Positions 1-8,281 of a stretch of 17,575 nt of DNA are shown in pieces. The notes below the pieces were generated by a model, which saw only the letters and a list, made by a program, of their open reading frames with translations, did no database searches and was not told the DNA's origin. Origin of the DNA: CANNDT01 sp945876205 (GTDB taxonomy: Bacteria > Acidobacteriota > Vicinamibacteria > Vicinamibacterales > UBA2999); contig CANNDT010000092.1 of NCBI GenBank assembly GCA_947503365.1, positions 1 to 17,575 of the forward strand. Direction: 5' to 3'. A program made the position numbers and the translations under genes. Positions within the stretch are counted from its first letter, which is position 1. Each line of letters starts with the position of its first letter.

Positions 1-204
1 TCCACCGTCGGTCACGACGGTGCGGACCTTCTCGATCAGCGCCGGGCTGGCGGCTTCCACGGTGACGCCCGGAAGGATGGCGCCAGAGGTGTCCTTGACG
101 AGGCCGGCGATAGCACTCTGCGATTGTGCCTGGGCGGGGCTCGCCAGGAGAAAGGAACAGAGTACCGCGATAACGGAAAGACCCAACTGACCGACTCGCA
201 CCAT
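1..204 (-). CDS. TonB-dependent receptor with N-terminal carboxypeptidase-regulatory-like domain (5' part only)
   Basis: Only the first 68 codons are in the window; the gene runs off the left edge. ATG at 204 is preceded by a clear AAGGAG (complement of 211-216) six bases upstream. Residues 1-27 are a signal peptide (hydrophobic stretch ending ASPAQAQ). From about residue 30 the text SAIAGLVKDTSGAILPGVTV and then ASPALIEKVRTVVTD is the start of the Ig-like carboxypeptidase regulatory repeat. In Acidobacteriota this repeat heads very large TonB-dependent outer-membrane receptors; that the rest of the gene is such a receptor is family knowledge, not seen here. The substrate is unknown. The gene is divergent from the lipoprotein gene at 411 and has its own strong candidate promoter in the shared 206-base gap. 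Confidence 0.85.
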   Translation of the reverse strand, partial: MVRVGQLGLSVIAVLCSFLLASPAQAQSQSAIAGLVKDTSGAILPGVTVEAASPALIEKVRTVVTDGG

Positions 205-322
205 CGTTGTCTCCTTGAGGTCATCGAACGACCCTGGCTTCGAAACGACCGCCGACGATTGGAGTGCCCGAATGGACTGGTAGTGACGCAGGAAAATGGC
301 GACGCGGGTATGGACAGGGGGG

Positions 323-350
323 AATATATACCTCCGCCGCGCAAAGTCAA
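323..350 (-). promoter_or_regulatory. Candidate sigma-70 promoter for the receptor gene
   Basis: On the minus strand TTGACT (complement of 345-350) and TATATT (complement of 323-328) are separated by 16 bases, close to the housekeeping consensus. This would start transcription near 316 and give a leader of about 110 bases before the ATG at 204. The A+T-rich patch stands out in otherwise GC-rich DNA. On the plus strand a TATACT at 370-375 could be the -10 of the divergent gene at 411, but no convincing -35 goes with it. Confidence 0.6.
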
Positions 351-410
351 TACAGTTTGCGACGCACGCTATACTCCCGCGCAGCCACCCTTCAAGGAAC
401 GAACTCGGCA

Positions 411-2135
411 ATGCGTGCCTGGCCTGTGACCCTTCTCGCGACGATGTTGACGCTGCCGGGATGCAGCGCCGGCCAGCCCGCCGCGCCGCGTGCGGCCACC
501 GTGGCAGTCTCCGGCGACTGGTTCGTCGACGGCACGGCGGATGCCGGCATCACGTTCGTGCACTTCAACGGGATGTCCGGCGCCTATTATTTTCCCGAAG
601 TGATGCCGCCGGGCGTTGGATTGCTCGACTACGACAACGACGGCGACCTGGACCTGTTCCTCGTACAGGGCCAGACGCTCGGCACCGGTACTCCGCTCGT
701 GCCGCCGGCCGGTCCGCTCACCTCGCGGCTGCTCCGCAACGATCTCGGAATCGCCGCCGACGGCACTCGGCGTGCGCATTTCACGGACGTCACCCCCGGC
801 AGCGGCATTGCCACCACCGGCTACGGAATGGGTGTCGCGGCCGGCGACATCAACAACGACGGCTGGACGGACCTGTTCGTCACCAGCTTTGGCCGCAACC
901 AGATGTTCCGCAACAACGGCAACGGGACCTTCGCCGATATCTCCTCCTCCTCTGGCACCGGCGCCAGCGGCTTCTCGGTGTCCGCGGCATTCGTCGATTA
1001 CGACCGCGACGGGTGGCTGGATTTGTACGTCGGCAACTACGTGACCTACCGCATCGATGCCGACCAGCGGTGTGCCAATCTCGCCGGCGTGCGCACATAT
1101 TGCCCGCCGCAGGTCTATCCCGCGCAGCCCGACCGGCTCTATCGCAACCGCGGCGACGGCACCTTCGCCGACGTGACGACGCGCGCGTTGCCCGGCAGCG
1201 ATCTGGGCCGGGCGCTCGGCGTCTCGACCGCCGACTTCGACGGAGACGGGTGGATGGACGTCTACGTCGCCAACGACGGGAGCGAGAACATCCTCTGGAC
1301 GAACCAGCGCGACGGCACGTTTCGCAACACGGCGCTGCTGGCCGGCGTCGCGGTCACCGCCGAGGGCCAATCAGAGGCGAGCATGGGCGTCGATGCCGGT
1401 GACTTCGACAACGACGGCGATGATGACCTGGTCATGACCGAACTGAACGGCGAAGGCAGCAACCTCTACGTGAACGGCGGGAAGGGCATCTTCGACGATC
1501 ACGGCGCGCGGTCGGCGCTCGGACCGCTTACGCTCCCCTTTACCGGATTCGGGACGGCGTGGATCGACGTCGACAACGACGGCTGGCTCGATGTCCTCTC
1601 CGTCAACGGACGCGTGCAGGCCGCTGACGGCGAGACGCGCGGACCGTTTCCGCTCGAACAGCGCAGGCTGCTGTTTCGCAATCTCGCCAATGGCCGCTTC
1701 GAGGATGTCAGCGCCAGAGGCGGCGCGGCGTTCCAGGTCGCCGAGGTTGGCCGCGGCGCCGCGTTCGGCGACATCGACAACGACGGAGACCAGGACGTCG
1801 TCGTCGGCAACGATTCGGGACCGACGCGGCTCCTGCTCAACGTGTCCGGCAACAAGAATCACTGGCTGGGGCTGCGGCTCAAGGGACAGCGGGAGCAACG
1901 GGACATGCTCGGCGCACGCGTCGAGATCATCCGCGGCGGCGTCCCAGCGCTGGTGCGGCGTGCGCGAAGCGACGGCAGCTACGCGTCGGCGAACGATCCG
2001 CGCGTGTTGATCGGACTAGGCTCGTCGCCGGAAGCCCCGCGGCTGCGGGTGCGGTGGCCCGACGGTCAGGTGGAAGAATGGTCGAGCGTGGCGATCGACC
2101 GGTGGACGACGTTGACGCAGGGATCCGCGCGATGA
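411..2135 (+). CDS. ASPIC/UnbV (CRTAC1-like) FG-GAP/VCBS beta-propeller lipoprotein
   Basis: A 574-residue exported protein. The ATG at 411 is chosen because it gives a lipoprotein signal ending in the lipobox LPGC (Cys18) and follows AAGGA at 394-398; the frame opens further upstream but that part is not signal-like. Seven FG-GAP/VCBS blades carry calcium-loop motifs of the type DxDxDGxxD, starting near residues 73, 146, 196, 275, 331, 386 and 454. The C-terminal 90 residues, from HWLGLRL to VRWPDGQVEEW, are the ASPIC/UnbV domain. Such proteins are surface or periplasmic propellers, thought to bind calcium and other proteins or glycans; no enzyme activity is known. The stop overlaps the start of the TPR lipoprotein gene (ATGA), so the two are co-translated. 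ASPIC and TPR proteins are commonly paired in Acidobacteriota and may form a complex (inference). Confidence 0.92.
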   Translation: MRAWPVTLLATMLTLPGCSAGQPAAPRAATVAVSGDWFVDGTADAGITFVHFNGMSGAYYFPEVMPPGVGLLDYDNDGDLDLFLVQGQTLGTGTPLVPPAGPLTSRLLRNDLGIAADGTRRAHFTDVTPGSGIATTGYGMGVAAGDINNDGWTDLFVTSFGRNQMFRNNGNGTFADISSSSGTGASGFSVSAAFVDYDRDGWLDLYVGNYVTYRIDADQRCANLAGVRTYCPPQVYPAQPDRLYRNRGDGTFADVTTRALPGSDLGRALGVSTADFDGDGWMDVYVANDGSENILWTNQRDGTFRNTALLAGVAVTAEGQSEASMGVDAGDFDNDGDDDLVMTELNGEGSNLYVNGGKGIFDDHGARSALGPLTLPFTGFGTAWIDVDNDGWLDVLSVNGRVQAADGETRGPFPLEQRRLLFRNLANGRFEDVSARGGAAFQVAEVGRGAAFGDIDNDGDQDVVVGNDSGPTRLLLNVSGNKNHWLGLRLKGQREQRDMLGARVEIIRGGVPALVRRARSDGSYASANDPRVLIGLGSSPEAPRLRVRWPDGQVEEWSSVAIDRWTTLTQGSAR

Positions 2136-3769
2136 CAAGGACGCGGCGAGCCGTCGCTTCGTTCGCGGCGGCGCTACTCGTAGTGGCAAGCGCCGCTTGC
2201 AGCGGTCCGTCGCGCGCCGACCCCAATTCGCCATCGCCCTCGACAACCGAACGCCTGCGAGCGGTGTCGCTGCCGCCGCTGGCAGGCATGACCGAATCGG
2301 TCGCCGACCAGCTCACCGAACGGCAGGCGGCGGTCGAGGCCGAGCGCGAGCGCACGTCCCGCGACGACCGCGCGTTGGCGGAGGCCTACGGCGAGCTAGG
2401 CAAGGTGCTGCTCGGCGCCAGATACTTGGATGCCGCAGAGCCCGCGCTTCGCAATGCCGCGACGCTGGCACCCTCGGACCAGCGTTGGCCGTACTATCTC
2501 GCGCATCTCGAGCGCGAGCGCGGCAACCTGGCCGAAGCCGCCACTCAGTTCGAACGTTCGCTTGAACTTCGCGGCGCCGATCTGCCGACGCTGGTCTGGC
2601 TCGCGGACGCCTATCTCACCGGGGCACGCCTCGACGCGGCGGAGCCTCTGGTGCAGCGCGCGCTGGCGGCCGACCCGCGCTCGGTGGCGGCGCTCTACCA
2701 GGCAGGCCGCCTGGCGCTGGCGCGCAACGACTACCGCACGGCTGTCGAGCGCTTTGAATCGGCGTTAGCGCTCGACGCGACCGCGGCCGCCGTCCACTAT
2801 CCGCTGGCGATGGCGTACAGAGGGCTTGGCGACACCGCTCGTGCCGAGCGGCACCTCGCGCAACGGGCGCGTGACAACCGCATCGTGCCGCCGGCCGATC
2901 CGCTGATGCGGCTGGTCGAGGACAGCGTCACCGGACCGCAGGCGCTCGAAGTGCGCGGCGTCGAGGCCCTCAATCGCGGCGAATGGGCGGCGGCCGCCGA
3001 GACGTTTCGTCAGGCCACCGCGATGGCGCCGCGCAGCGCGCCGCTCCATCACAGGCTCGGGACGGCCCTGGCGATGATGGGCAGACCCGGCGAGGCGCGT
3101 CGCGAGTTCGAGAGGGCGATCGCGGTCTCGCCGAGATACGCGAAGGCGCACTACAGCCTCGGCCTCCTGGCAGAGGACGGCGGCGACGACGACACCGCCC
3201 GCGTGGAGTACGCCGCGGCCGTCGCAGGTGCGCCGGACTACGCTGCCGCTCGCCTGCGCCTTGCTGACGTGCTGCGGCGCGGGGGCCGCCTGCAGGACGC
3301 GTTGTCGGAGTACGAACGCGTCGCCGAAGCCGACCCGAGCCTCAGCGATGCCGTACTCGGTCGTGCGCTGACGCTCGCAGACCTGGGACGCTACGGCGAG
3401 GCTCGCGACCAGTTGAGCGCCGGCATGATGACGTTTCCCGAGCACATGGGATTTCCTCACGCGTTGGCGCGAGTCCTCGCTGCTGCGCCCGATGACCGCG
3501 TGCGCGACGGACGCCGCGCGCTGGCATTGATCGAAGGAGTGCTCCAGCGGGACAAGAGTACCAATACCGGCGAGGCACTGGCGATGGCGCTGGCCGAATT
3601 GCAACGCTTCGACGAGGCCGCCGCCGTGCAGCGCGATCTCATCGCGGCCGCGCGGCAGGCAGGCGACCCGCAGTTGGCGCGCGCGCTCGGCGACAACCTG
3701 GGGCGGTACCAGGCGCGGCGGCCGTCACGCATCATGTGGCGCACAGACGAGGCGGGCCGCGCACGATAG
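2132..3769 (+). CDS. TPR-repeat lipoprotein
   Basis: A 545-residue protein starting at the ATG that overlaps the previous stop by four bases. This start gives a basic N-terminus (MTRTRR), a hydrophobic segment and a lipobox-like SAAC at about residue 23; a longer in-frame start at 2054 would lie inside the upstream gene. Most of the rest is tetratricopeptide repeats: helix pairs with the pattern W/Y..LA...G....A...F..A....P recur from about residue 85 to 430 and again near 480-525. TPR domains are scaffolds for protein contacts; no catalytic motif is seen. Tight coupling to the ASPIC/UnbV lipoprotein suggests that the two act together at the envelope, the TPR part holding partners. That role is inference; the fold and lipidation are read from the sequence. 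Confidence 0.9.
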   Translation: MTRTRRAVASFAAALLVVASAACSGPSRADPNSPSPSTTERLRAVSLPPLAGMTESVADQLTERQAAVEAERERTSRDDRALAEAYGELGKVLLGARYLDAAEPALRNAATLAPSDQRWPYYLAHLERERGNLAEAATQFERSLELRGADLPTLVWLADAYLTGARLDAAEPLVQRALAADPRSVAALYQAGRLALARNDYRTAVERFESALALDATAAAVHYPLAMAYRGLGDTARAERHLAQRARDNRIVPPADPLMRLVEDSVTGPQALEVRGVEALNRGEWAAAAETFRQATAMAPRSAPLHHRLGTALAMMGRPGEARREFERAIAVSPRYAKAHYSLGLLAEDGGDDDTARVEYAAAVAGAPDYAAARLRLADVLRRGGRLQDALSEYERVAEADPSLSDAVLGRALTLADLGRYGEARDQLSAGMMTFPEHMGFPHALARVLAAAPDDRVRDGRRALALIEGVLQRDKSTNTGEALAMALAELQRFDEAAAVQRDLIAAARQAGDPQLARALGDNLGRYQARRPSRIMWRTDEAGRAR

Positions 3770-3820
3770 CCGCCGAGAATGGCATACTGCGCCTGCCGAA
3801 CTTCACACCCCGGAGGACAC

Positions 3821-4771
3821 ATGCGCGTAGCCTGGCTCGCCACCGTCACACTCGCCGTCGTGGCATTCGCGGGATCGTTCTGGACCGTCGTCGCACAGGG
3901 CACCCGAACGGGCGGCGACGGCGTTTACACGGCCGCCCAGGCGGCGCGCGGCAAGGCGACCTTCGACATGCAGTGCCGCGCCTGCCACGGCGCCACGCTC
4001 GGCGGCGGGTTGGGCCCGCCGCTCTCCGGCGCGGCGTTCCTCTCGGTGTGGGACCGATCGTCGGTCGGCGATCTGGTGGACAAGATCCAGCACACCATGC
4101 CGCAGAACAATCCCGGCCTGCTCTCGCGCGAGCAGGCGACCGACATCGTCGCGCACGTGTTGAACGTGAACGGCTTCCGCGCCGGAGCGGCGGAGCTGAA
4201 GGCGGATGACAGCGTGAAGCAGATCGCGTTGGCCGCGCCCGGCGCCGCGACGACCCCGCCGGCACTCCCGGCCGCAGGAGCGCGGACGCTCGCCAACGCC
4301 CGTCCCGAAGCCAACCTCGCACAGCTCATGCGCGGCATCCTGTTTCCGAGCTCGAACGTGATTTTCAACGTCCAGAACACGGATCCCGGCGAGCAGAAGG
4401 TCGGCTGGCAACCGGGCACGACTGATTTTTCGTGGGTGAACTGGGGCGCCGGCATCTACCCCGGCTGGGAACTGGTGGACTACGCCGCGATGGCCATCAT
4501 CGAGTCGGCACCGCTCCTCGTCATGCCGGGCCGCCGCTGCGAGAACGGCCGGCCGGTGCCAGTCGATCGGGCCGATTGGATCGACTTTACGAACCAGATG
4601 GCCGAGGCCGGACGCGTCGCCTACAAGGCGTCACAGTCGAGGAACCGCGACGCGGTGATCGAGGCGACCAGCGTCATCGCCGATGCGTGCCTGAACTGTC
4701 ACGATCGGTATCGCGACAAGCCGGGCGGCACCGATGCCGATCCGTCGAACAAAGTCGCCCGCTGTTTCTAG
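3821..4771 (+). CDS. Secreted di-heme cytochrome c with two different heme domains
   Basis: A 316-residue protein. ATG at 3821 follows GGAGG (3812-3816) and opens a signal peptide ending VVAQG at about residue 27; an upstream in-frame ATG at 3779 lacks this. The first heme motif CRACH is at residues 52-56 in a class I cytochrome c domain, with Met93 in HTMP as the likely sixth ligand. A Pro/Ala-rich linker (about 135-165) leads to a second domain starting LMRGILFPSSNVIF, whose CLNCH lies near the C-terminus (290-294). A C-terminal CXXCH after about 125 residues of mostly helical sequence is the layout of cytochrome c'-type four-helix bundles; that assignment is inference. The protein should carry electrons in the periplasm. 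The gene is 51 bases downstream of the TPR gene on the same strand and may be co-transcribed. Its stop lies 4 bases from the stop of the convergent neighbour. Confidence 0.9.
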   Translation: MRVAWLATVTLAVVAFAGSFWTVVAQGTRTGGDGVYTAAQAARGKATFDMQCRACHGATLGGGLGPPLSGAAFLSVWDRSSVGDLVDKIQHTMPQNNPGLLSREQATDIVAHVLNVNGFRAGAAELKADDSVKQIALAAPGAATTPPALPAAGARTLANARPEANLAQLMRGILFPSSNVIFNVQNTDPGEQKVGWQPGTTDFSWVNWGAGIYPGWELVDYAAMAIIESAPLLVMPGRRCENGRPVPVDRADWIDFTNQMAEAGRVAYKASQSRNRDAVIEATSVIADACLNCHDRYRDKPGGTDADPSNKVARCF

Positions 4772-4775
4772 CGCG

Positions 4776-5936
4776 CTACTTGGGGAAATTCGCGACTGAC
4801 CGGGGCGCGCCCGTGCCGCCCCCGGTCGCGTTGTCCTGCCCTTCGGGGTTCGGCCCCTTCCCTTCGGCAAAGAGCCGCTCCGCGGCGCGGGTGTTGGCCA
4901 TCATGCCGAGCAGACCGTAGTTGCCTTCGTGGCACGTGGATTCGTACACCTGGTTGGCTTTCTCCGGCTGCTTCTGCCAGGCGATTTCGAATGTCCAGGG
5001 CCGCGTCCACGTGGTCGGGTCCTCTACCGTGACGCGGTAAGTCAGCCGATCGGCAGCGGTACGCGTAAACCGCTCGGTCAGGCGCAGATTCTCGCGGGAT
5101 CCGCGGAAATCGGTCTTCTCGCTGAAATTGGCGACGCTGACCACCAGCGTATCGCCCTCCCAGTGGCCACGCGAGTCACCCTGCAGGAAACGGATCTGCG
5201 CCGGCGGATGCGGGGTGCCGTTGACCGGAATCGTCCGCAGAAAACCCTGTCCCTGGCCGGAATCGATGTAGATCCCAACCTGGCCCGGCGACTGGACGAT
5301 GCGGTAGACACCGCCGTAGGCAGGCATCGACGCGCCAAAGCATCGCTCCTGCGTCGAGCGGTCTTCCGGACCGTCGGAACGGTTCATGCGCTCGATGTTG
5401 TATCCGGGTGGCGGTTCGTTGCGGCGAGGCGAGATCTTCGACCCCGGACGTCCGCTGCCGGTGCCGTCGAGGAGCGCGCGAAGGTACTCGCGCTCGTCCG
5501 CCAAGCGCTTCTTCGCGTCGGCGGTCAGTTCCGGCACGCGGCCGTTCGGCGGGTCGATGAGGAGACCCGTGCGCCGGTCGCTCAGGCGCTGCGCCGGTGG
5601 CAGCCAATGCTGGTTGTAGGCCGCGGCAACGTCGCGTTCGGTGCCCCGCTGGGACCGGTCGTCGCGTCCTGGCTGTGAAACGACCCATTCCTCGACGGCA
5701 GCGGCTTCCGCGTCGCTCAAGACCGGCTTGTCGGCCCAGCGCTCCGGCCGCTCGAGCGGCGTCAGCGTATCGCCATCCCAGATGCCCTGCAGATCCGGTT
5801 CGCCCCAGGCGGTCTTCAGCGTCGCCCCTGCGGTCGCCCGAGCGGGCGGGCGTGCCTGATCTGCGGCGCCAACCAGCGCCAGCAGCCCAACGATCAGTCC
5901 GGTAGCGATGACGGGCACGAAGCGTCGCGATGCCAT
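4776..5936 (-). CDS. Secreted protein of the 'GEPDLQGIW' family, tandem paralogue 1
   Basis: A 386-residue protein of unknown function. ATG at 5936 has GGAGG (complement of 5943-5947) six bases upstream and a signal peptide over residues 1-25 (VIATGLIVGLLALVGAA). Family landmarks are WGEPDLQGIWDG (44-55), RCF (198-200), YRIVQSPGQVGIY (211-223), GHWEGDTLVVSV (257-268), LTERFTR (286-292), EDPTTWTRPW (305-314) and STCHEGNYG (333-341). The two cysteines could form a disulfide in the periplasm. No catalytic motif is recognised; I know the family only as a hypothetical protein abundant in Acidobacteriota. The protein is strikingly similar along its whole length to the next gene upstream. The tail is Gly/Asn-rich and probably disordered. 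It lies 45 bases behind its paralogue in one operon. Confidence 0.85.
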   Translation of the reverse strand: MASRRFVPVIATGLIVGLLALVGAADQARPPARATAGATLKTAWGEPDLQGIWDGDTLTPLERPERWADKPVLSDAEAAAVEEWVVSQPGRDDRSQRGTERDVAAAYNQHWLPPAQRLSDRRTGLLIDPPNGRVPELTADAKKRLADEREYLRALLDGTGSGRPGSKISPRRNEPPPGYNIERMNRSDGPEDRSTQERCFGASMPAYGGVYRIVQSPGQVGIYIDSGQGQGFLRTIPVNGTPHPPAQIRFLQGDSRGHWEGDTLVVSVANFSEKTDFRGSRENLRLTERFTRTAADRLTYRVTVEDPTTWTRPWTFEIAWQKQPEKANQVYESTCHEGNYGLLGMMANTRAAERLFAEGKGPNPEGQDNATGGGTGAPRSVANFPK

Positions 5937-5981
5937 TGCGGTCCTCCGCGGCGGCGCGACACGCGCGCCACCAAAATCCGA

Positions 5982-7139
5982 TTACCTTTCGATCCCGCCG
6001 CCGTTGTCTCCCCCGCCGGTCGCGTTGTCCTGGGTCGCCGGGTCGGGTCCCTTGCGTTCGGCAAACAGCCGCTCCGCCGCGCGCGTATTCGCCATCATGC
6101 CGAGCAACCCGTAGTTGCCCTCGTGGCAGGTGGATTCATAGACCTGGTTCGCCTGCTCAGGCTGCTTGTTCCAGGGCACCTCGAGCGTCCACGGCCGCGT
6201 CCAGGTCGTCGGATCCTCGATCGTGACGCGGTAGTTGATGCGGTCGCGACCGACGCGGGTGAAGCGCTCGGTAAGCCTGAGGTTCTCGCGTGCTCCGCGG
6301 AACTCCATCTTCTGGCTGAAATTGGTCACGCTGACGACCAGCGTGTCGCCTTCCCAATGCCCGCGCGAATCGCCCTGCAGGAAACGAATCTGGGCCGGCG
6401 GATGCGGGCGGCCATCGACAGGAATCGTCCGGAGGAACCCCTGTCCCTGCCCCGCGTCGACGTAGATCCCGACCTGCCGCGGCGACTGGACGATGCGGTA
6501 GAAGCCGCCGTACGACGGCATGGCGTTTCCGAAACATCTCTCAGTCATCGAGCGATCTTCCGGACCATCGGAACGGTTCATCCGCTCGATGTTGTAGCGG
6601 GGTGGCGGCTCATTGCGCCGGGGCGACACCTTCGCGCCCGGACGGCCGCTCGCCGTGCCGTCGAGCAACGCCCGCAGGTACTCACGGTCGGCCTCGCTGC
6701 GCCGGAGTCCTTCGGATGTCATCGCCGGGATCCGGCCATCCGCCGGGTCGACGATCAGCGAGGTACGGCGATCGGCGAGGGTCTCGGCAACCGCGGTCCA
6801 GAGTTGGTTGTACGCGCCGGCGACGTCGCGTTCGGTGCCCCGCTGCGAACGGTCGTCGCGTCCGGGCCGGGCGTGCACCGCCGCTTCGAGCGCGGTCGCT
6901 TCCTCGGGGGTCAGCACCGGCGTGCCGGCGAACCGGGCGGGCCGCTCGAGCGGCGTCAACGTGCTGCCGTCCCAGATCCCCTGGAGATCCGGCTCACCCC
7001 ACGGCGTGCGGATGGCTGGCGCCGAGGACGTCTTCGCCGGGCGTGGCGCCTGATCGGCGATCACGAACGCCGACACGGCAAGCGACATCGCCGCCGCCAG
7101 CATCACCACCACGCTGCGTGAGTTCCGGGGTCGTGTCAC
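5982..7139 (-). CDS. Secreted protein of the 'GEPDLQGIW' family, tandem paralogue 2
   Basis: A 385-residue paralogue of the gene at 4776-5936. The start is a GTG at 7139 with GGAGG (complement of 7144-7148) just upstream; it opens a signal peptide (VVVMLAAAMSLAVSAFVIA). An in-frame start at 7547 would read antisense-like Arg-rich sequence through the upstream gene and is rejected. It shares with its twin the PDLQGIWDG N-terminal motif, the RCF and STCHEGNYG cysteines, and long identical runs such as HPPAQIRFLQGDSRGHWEGD. The DNA also aligns almost without gaps, pointing to tandem duplication. The differences are spread evenly, many at third positions, so both copies seem to be maintained. The function is unknown. 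The gene follows the more distant relative at 7199-8197 by 59 bases. Confidence 0.85.
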   Translation of the reverse strand: MTRPRNSRSVVVMLAAAMSLAVSAFVIADQAPRPAKTSSAPAIRTPWGEPDLQGIWDGSTLTPLERPARFAGTPVLTPEEATALEAAVHARPGRDDRSQRGTERDVAGAYNQLWTAVAETLADRRTSLIVDPADGRIPAMTSEGLRRSEADREYLRALLDGTASGRPGAKVSPRRNEPPPRYNIERMNRSDGPEDRSMTERCFGNAMPSYGGFYRIVQSPRQVGIYVDAGQGQGFLRTIPVDGRPHPPAQIRFLQGDSRGHWEGDTLVVSVTNFSQKMEFRGARENLRLTERFTRVGRDRINYRVTIEDPTTWTRPWTLEVPWNKQPEQANQVYESTCHEGNYGLLGMMANTRAAERLFAERKGPDPATQDNATGGGDNGGGIER

Positions 7140-7198
7140 GGCGCCTCCGATCTGCGGTTGCCGAGCCAGGAGCAGTACGAGCCGACTTGAATCCCGCG

Positions 7199-8197
7199 CT
7201 AGTCCGGGGGATTTCCGGAAGTGAACTTCTCGTAAAGTTCGTCTTCGCCCGGCACCTTGCGCGCGACGCTCACCGTCATCGTCTTGCCTTCCCACGTGGT
7301 GACGAGCGGCTTCTTGCGCAGGTGTCCGAGGAACGTTTCTTCGGCCGCGTCCATGCACCGGAACGGCAGCACGGCCGCGTTCGCTTCGAGGTGGCGATAG
7401 AGCGGAAGGCGGATCGTCCAGGGTCGCGTGAACACTTTCGGATCTTCGATCCGCGCTTCGTACTGAATGGCATTGCGGCCGATCGGCGTGTACCGCTCCG
7501 TCACCTTCAGTGCGTCGCTGTGAAAGTTGCCGGCACGGTCGAACCACGTGTTGTCGGTAAAGCGCGACACGTCGACGATCAGCGTGTCGCCCTCCCAGCG
7601 GCCGACCGAATGCCCCATGAACGCGTCGCCCGGATACGGCACGACGTCATCCATGTGGATCATGCGCTCCGCGTTCCTGAACTCGAACGCCATCATCACC
7701 TTGCTGGTGCTCTGAATGATCTGGAACTTGTAGGGCATGTACATCGCGCGCGGCACGCCGGGGTAATAGCAGCGCAGCTCGGGATCGCGATCGAGCCAGT
7801 TGGCGAAGTTTTCCTTCTGCCGCGTCGCCGCCCACGGCAGGTAGGGAATCTGGTTGCCTTCAACGACGCCGAGGCTGGCCGGAACCCAGCCGGCGGTACC
7901 AAGCGCCACCACCGGCGCGGCGAGCACCGGGACATCGGCGTAGACCCCGGGTTGTCCCAGCATCGGGCGCGCGTCGTGCGCGAGCAGATCCCAGTTCGCG
8001 TCGCTGTGCGCCTGCCAGATTCCGCTGAAATCGGGTTTGCCGTCTTCGGTCCGGGGGACGTCACCTGCCGATCCCACGGTCCGGCGGCCGGTGCGCTGTG
8101 CCTGCGACGAGACCGTCTGGCCGACGAAGAGGCATACAATGCCGACCATTGCGGCCGCGACGGTGGAACGAAACACGTAGCTGAGTGGAATCCGCAT
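7199..8197 (-). CDS. Secreted protein, divergent member of the same 'PDFSGIW' family
   Basis: A 332-residue protein. ATG at 8197 is preceded by GGAGG (complement of 8208-8212) ten bases upstream and opens a signal peptide (VAAAMVGIVCLFVGQTVSSQA). It keeps the skeleton of the two downstream paralogues: GKPDFSGIW (53-61), RCYYPGVPRAMYMPYKFQIIQS (starts at 142; compare RCF...YRIVQS), RWEGDTLIVDV (200-210), VTERYT (232-237) and EDPKVFTRPW (251-260). It lacks the CHEGNYG C-terminus; instead a Cys281 and a different tail ending EKFTSGNPPD are present. The function is unknown. It is the first gene of the three-gene run, with a good promoter about 85-115 bases upstream, so all three are probably on one transcript. 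Confidence 0.82.
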   Translation of the reverse strand: MRIPLSYVFRSTVAAAMVGIVCLFVGQTVSSQAQRTGRRTVGSAGDVPRTEDGKPDFSGIWQAHSDANWDLLAHDARPMLGQPGVYADVPVLAAPVVALGTAGWVPASLGVVEGNQIPYLPWAATRQKENFANWLDRDPELRCYYPGVPRAMYMPYKFQIIQSTSKVMMAFEFRNAERMIHMDDVVPYPGDAFMGHSVGRWEGDTLIVDVSRFTDNTWFDRAGNFHSDALKVTERYTPIGRNAIQYEARIEDPKVFTRPWTIRLPLYRHLEANAAVLPFRCMDAAEETFLGHLRKKPLVTTWEGKTMTVSVARKVPGEDELYEKFTSGNPPD

Positions 8198-8281
8198 GAG
8201 CAACTCGCCTCCAGAGGACAACGGGTTCGGCGACAGGGCCCCTCGCGCGTGGTGCGCGGACGGCACGGATCGGGTCGCGCT

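Noticed and set aside
264..410. Longer N-terminus for the ASPIC/UnbV protein
   Set aside because: The added residues would hide the lipoprotein signal and lie in the promoter region; the ATG at 411 has both ribosome site and lipobox.
369..1370. Minus-strand open frame opposite the ASPIC/UnbV gene
   Set aside because: Val/Asp-rich repeats are the complement of the calcium-loop codons; no independent evidence.
2765..3604. Minus-strand open frame of 279 codons opposite the TPR gene
   Set aside because: Typical GC-rich shadow of a sense gene with strong TPR signal.
6123..7121. Plus-strand open frame of 332 codons opposite the second paralogue
   Set aside because: It mirrors the frame seen opposite the first paralogue (4929-5678), as expected when both sense genes are alike; no start site or motif.
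7140..7547. Longer N-terminus for secreted paralogue 2
   Set aside because: It would overlap the coding region of the upstream gene in another frame; the GTG at 7139 has a good ribosome site and signal peptide.
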